Assembly (NCBI GenBank): GCA_902805675.1
Contig: CADCTA010000077.1
Coordinates: forward strand, 24,984-88,983
Origin: an uncultured Chthoniobacterales bacterium
GTDB taxonomy: Bacteria > Verrucomicrobiota > Verrucomicrobiia > Chthoniobacterales > UBA10450
Length of the DNA stretch: 64,000 nucleotides
Direction: 5' to 3'
Shown here piece after piece: positions 60,969 through 64,000 of this stretch; within the stretch, counting starts at the first letter, position 1, and every line of letters begins with the position of its first letter. The notes under the pieces were generated by a model that did no database searches, was not told the DNA's origin, and was given only the letters and a program-made list of their open reading frames with translations. The translations under genes and the position numbers were made by a program.

Positions 60969-62708
60969 CTACTGCTGCAGATGATACGCTTCTACGACCG
61001 CGAGACCGGTGCTTTGGTTCACGCCCGCCACGGTGGCGGTGTAGTTGCCGGGCGGCAGCGTGGCTATGATTGCTGCTTCGCGATCATCGGTCGGCTGCGC
61101 GCCTGTGGCTTCGATCTGCGCCCGCTGCGTGCTTTTCCAGTTGTCGTTCTCCGCCACGACCTCGCCCTCCGCATTCCGCAGCTGGAGGGACGGGTCGAGC
61201 AGCGCATCCGGCAGGATCGCGAACGAGGATTGCAGCGACGGGCCGATGGCTCGCAGCAGGACAACGGCGCCGGTTTCGCCGCCGCCAACGATCAGCCCGC
61301 CGATCATCACGTTGTTGCCGGTTTCCACCTGCCCACGTGTCGAGACGTTGGCCAGTTTCGTGGCTGAGCGGCCGTCGATATCGTAGACTTCGACGAGACC
61401 GACGCCGGTGCCGTTATTTACTCCACGGACGATTGCCGTGTAGTTGCCGGGCTCGAGCTGGGCGACGATGGCCGCCTCTCTGTCGTGGTCCGGCGGGATC
61501 GTAGTCCCGCGGATCTGCTGCTCCTGTGTGTCACGCCAGTCGTCGTTTTCAGCGATGAGTTCGCCCTTGGAATTGAAGAGCTGCAGAGTCGGGTCGTCGA
61601 GCCGGCCTTCGAGCGGCATCCCATCGGAGCCAAGCGACGGGCCGACCGCACGAATGATGACGCGCTTCGAGCTGACGCCACGGATGATGAACCCTCCGAT
61701 CAGCGCCCGCTCCCCCTGCTGCACGTTGAGCCGCGTGGCGATGTTCAGCAGCCGCGCGGCGCCCGGAGTCACCGTCAGCGTGGCCGTGGTGCTGGTGGAT
61801 GAAAAGAAGTCGTTCGAAACGATGACCGAGTAGCTGCCGGCATCCGCTTTTGTTGCCGCTTGGATAATGAGCCTATCGGACGTCGCGCCAGCGATCGACT
61901 GGCCATTGAAGAGCCACTGGTACCTCGGCCGGTAAGACGGATCAGTCGTCTGCCCGCTCGAGATGACTCGCAAGGTCGCGGTGCCCGTCTCCGCAACCGT
62001 CTGGTTCTCGGGATGCTCGATGATCGTAGGTGAACCGGAGTACGAGTTGATGACGATGTTATCGAGAGCGGCGGCGGGGCTCTGCGCAGCCGCGCGAGCC
62101 AGATTGATTCGAATGCCCTCCACCTTGCTCGCATTGAAGTTCGATTCGTTCAGCAAAATGCCATTGAGGAACAGGCGCCAGGTGGCAGTGCGCAGGTTGA
62201 TGTGCGCGCGGAAGGTGTTCTTGCGATTCAACTCGTACTTGCCGACCGCCCCGCTCGCCACGCCGGGGACAAACACGCTGATCTGGCCGTTTGGGGCGAA
62301 GTCCACTGTCCGCACCTCGGGCGTGTCGAAGATGAATCGCAGACCGTCGGAGCTGACGTCCGACCGCACGTAGAAGTCGCTCTCGAACGTCAGGAAATCA
62401 TTCACATGCCCGAGGCCGAATTGAATCTGGCTGTAATCGGTGAAGCTGCCTCCGCCGCGCAGCTCGAGCGGCTGCTGAGTGAGCGCGCCGAACGCGCCTA
62501 CGACGGTCGGCTTGCCGAACACGATCGTGGAGACACCGTTGCTCGGCGCACTCGTCGTGCCCTGCGAAGGAGGCATGCCGACGGTGTGCGGCGGCGAGCT
62601 GAAATCGACGCGATATCTGCGTTCTTCCACCGCGCGAACTTGCAGAGCAGTCCCCAGCAGGATGATCAGTGTCGGGGTTACGAATCGGAGAATCTGCGAG
62701 ACGAACAT
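60969..62708 (-). CDS. Secreted Ig-like protein with C-terminal tandem RGxGPSL module
   Basis: 579 residues from the ATG at 62708, signal peptide MFVSQILRFVTPTLIILLGT. Residues about 25-220 look like a lectin-like beta sandwich (FESDFYVRSDVSSDGLRFIF, FRAHINLRTATWRLFLNGIL). An Ig-like domain follows (HPENQTVAETGTATLRVISS, ADAGSYSVIVSND). The C-terminus is the same pair of modules as in the protein at 30020. The pairing of equivalent modules on different front domains suggests a shared export or attachment tag. Ligand unknown. Confidence 0.85.
   Translation of the reverse strand: MFVSQILRFVTPTLIILLGTALQVRAVEERRYRVDFSSPPHTVGMPPSQGTTSAPSNGVSTIVFGKPTVVGAFGALTQQPLELRGGGSFTDYSQIQFGLGHVNDFLTFESDFYVRSDVSSDGLRFIFDTPEVRTVDFAPNGQISVFVPGVASGAVGKYELNRKNTFRAHINLRTATWRLFLNGILLNESNFNASKVEGIRINLARAAAQSPAAALDNIVINSYSGSPTIIEHPENQTVAETGTATLRVISSGQTTDPSYRPRYQWLFNGQSIAGATSDRLIIQAATKADAGSYSVIVSNDFFSSTSTTATLTVTPGAARLLNIATRLNVQQGERALIGGFIIRGVSSKRVIIRAVGPSLGSDGMPLEGRLDDPTLQLFNSKGELIAENDDWRDTQEQQIRGTTIPPDHDREAAIVAQLEPGNYTAIVRGVNNGTGVGLVEVYDIDGRSATKLANVSTRGQVETGNNVMIGGLIVGGGETGAVVLLRAIGPSLQSSFAILPDALLDPSLQLRNAEGEVVAENDNWKSTQRAQIEATGAQPTDDREAAIIATLPPGNYTATVAGVNQSTGLAVVEAYHLQQ
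60972..61751 (-). repeat. Tandem C-terminal modules of the secreted Ig-like protein
   Basis: Copy 1 (61356-61751, 132 residues): LLNIATRLNVQQGERALIGG, core VIIRAVGPSL, ENDDWRDTQEQQI, VEVYD. Copy 2 (60972-61355, 128 residues): LANVSTRGQVETGNNVMIGG, core LLRAIGPSLQ, ENDNWKSTQ, VVEAYHLQQ at the exact C-terminus. Copy 1 resembles copy 1 of the 30023-30799 pair, and copy 2 its copy 2, more than the two copies within a protein resemble each other. Confidence 0.85.
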
Positions 62709-62877
62709 ATGGACGAAGCCGGTGAGAATTATCGTTTTGCCCTCCGGAAGCAAGGCTCCCGTTCAGCCAAGAACTTGCCGCCCGTTGCCGGCCTCTCAGG
62801 TGCTCGACCAAACCCGCAAGCGCGATGTTGCCGCAGGCGCGAATCGACACTTGCGTCGCATCCGCGGCGTCTGCTAA

Positions 62878-63270
<393 letters not shown>

Positions 63271-63421
63271 CGCTTGCGCCGCTGCCTTTCCTCCGCCCGA
63301 TTGCACGGCGGAGTGTCGGCGCAATTTTCCATTTCCCTCGCGCGCCTGATCAGGCTCGCCTTGGCGCGTCCGTTGTCCCCGCGGATGCCCGTTCCACACC
63401 ACCAACCACGCACTCACTGAT

Positions 63422-64000
63422 ATGGCCAAAGACGACAACAAGACTGCTTCCGACGTGACCAAGATGATCAAGGATCACGAGGTCAAACTCGTGGACTTCA
63501 AGTTCACGGATCTGCCCGGAAGCTGGCAACATTTCACCACCACGCTCACGGAGTACAACGAGGAGATCTTCACCGAGGGGCTCGGCTTCGATGGCTCGAG
63601 CATCCGCGGCTGGCGCGCGATCAACGCCAGCGACATGCTCGTTATCCCCGATCCGACGACGGCCTGGATCGACCCGTTCAACGCTGAGCCGACACTGAGC
63701 CTGATCTGCACGATCGTCGATCCAATCACGCGCGAGCCATACGATCGCGACCCGCGCGGCGTGGCCGAAAAAGCGGAAGCGTACCTGCAGAGCACCGGCA
63801 TCGCGGACACGGCGTTCTTCGGGCCGGAGGCGGAGTTCTTCATCTTCGATGAAGTGCGTTTCGGGTACAACTCGAATTCGTCCTTCCACCTAGTCGACAG
63901 CAGCGAGGGCCACTGGAACAGCGGCAAAGAAGAGTTCCCGAACCTCGGGTACAAGATTCGCGCAAAGGAGGGCTACTTCCCCGTCTCGCCGGCCGACACG
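63422..64000 (+). CDS. glnA: Glutamine synthetase type I, 5' part
   Basis: ATP-dependent ligation of ammonia to glutamate. The first 193 codons are open to the window edge. The start [20 protein letters not shown] leads into [40 protein letters not shown] and [16 protein letters not shown], which carries metal-binding glutamates of the active site. Co-located with glnB. The adenylylation site lies beyond the window. Identity is secure. Confidence 0.96.
   Translation, partial: MAKDDNKTASDVTKMIKDHEVKLVDFKFTDLPGSWQHFTTTLTEYNEEIFTEGLGFDGSSIRGWRAINASDMLVIPDPTTAWIDPFNAEPTLSLICTIVDPITREPYDRDPRGVAEKAEAYLQSTGIADTAFFGPEAEFFIFDEVRFGYNSNSSFHLVDSSEGHWNSGKEEFPNLGYKIRAKEGYFPVSPADT

Noticed and set aside
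63340..63421. Sigma-54 promoter upstream of glnA
   Set aside because: TTGGCGCG has the GG element, but the GC element at the right spacing is missing (GT instead). Too weak to list.

Overview
The window is a chromosomal, housekeeping-type segment of a GC-rich Gram-negative bacterium. Outer-membrane assembly genes (bamD, lptE), several lipoproteins and a YidC with a large periplasmic part show a two-membrane envelope. Four copies of a ~130-residue C-terminal module with an RGxGPSL-type core in two secreted proteins, a GldA/F/G-DUF4340 transporter set and abundant palindromic intergenic repeats point, by recollection and not by a search, to Verrucomicrobiota, probably near Chthoniobacterales. 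I see no phage, plasmid, insertion sequence or CRISPR array.

Layout. 1-6.4 kb: purine synthesis (purL 3' end, purF, purM), then two aldo/keto reductases. 6.4-15 kb: a Ser-rich basic protein, tRNA-Val, an Hsp33-like chaperone, a GYF/PH membrane protein, an RsbW-like kinase, DNA repair genes (ruvB, xseA, recO) and an MFS exporter. 15-21 kb: 2-oxoglutarate dehydrogenase operon sucA-sucB-lpdA on the minus strand. 21-28 kb: HtrA-type protease and the ABC-2/GldG/DUF4340 set. 28-34 kb: ubiE, an SDR, a large secreted protein with the tandem module, an OsmC protein, a decayed gene and tRNA-Leu. 34-37 kb: bamD-lptE-TPR. 37-46 kb: serS, DUF4126 and DUF2851 proteins, tRNA-Gly, a non-coding stretch that folds as consecutive hairpins and a three-way junction, PBP1A and a glutaredoxin. 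46-50 kb: DUF1989 protein, anti-sigma-like membrane protein, nucleoside phosphorylase-like protein, CDF transporter and enoyl reductase. 50-57 kb: rnpA-yidD-yidC-khpB (without rpmH), ald, yqgE, recF and a DUF4230 protein. 57-64 kb: dnaE, a second secreted protein with the tandem module, glnB and the 5' part of glnA.

Two families of composite palindromic repeats are scattered between genes. Family A ends in ATGAC and supplies the start codon of purM and possibly those of xseA and an aldo/keto reductase; members of both families also supply stop codons (purM, DUF1989). Family B forms hairpins of 130-200 nt. A third element (37.7 kb) is a cruciform with compensatory changes. The least explained signals are the structured RNA candidate at 42.77-42.89 kb and the paired C-terminal module of the two secreted proteins.
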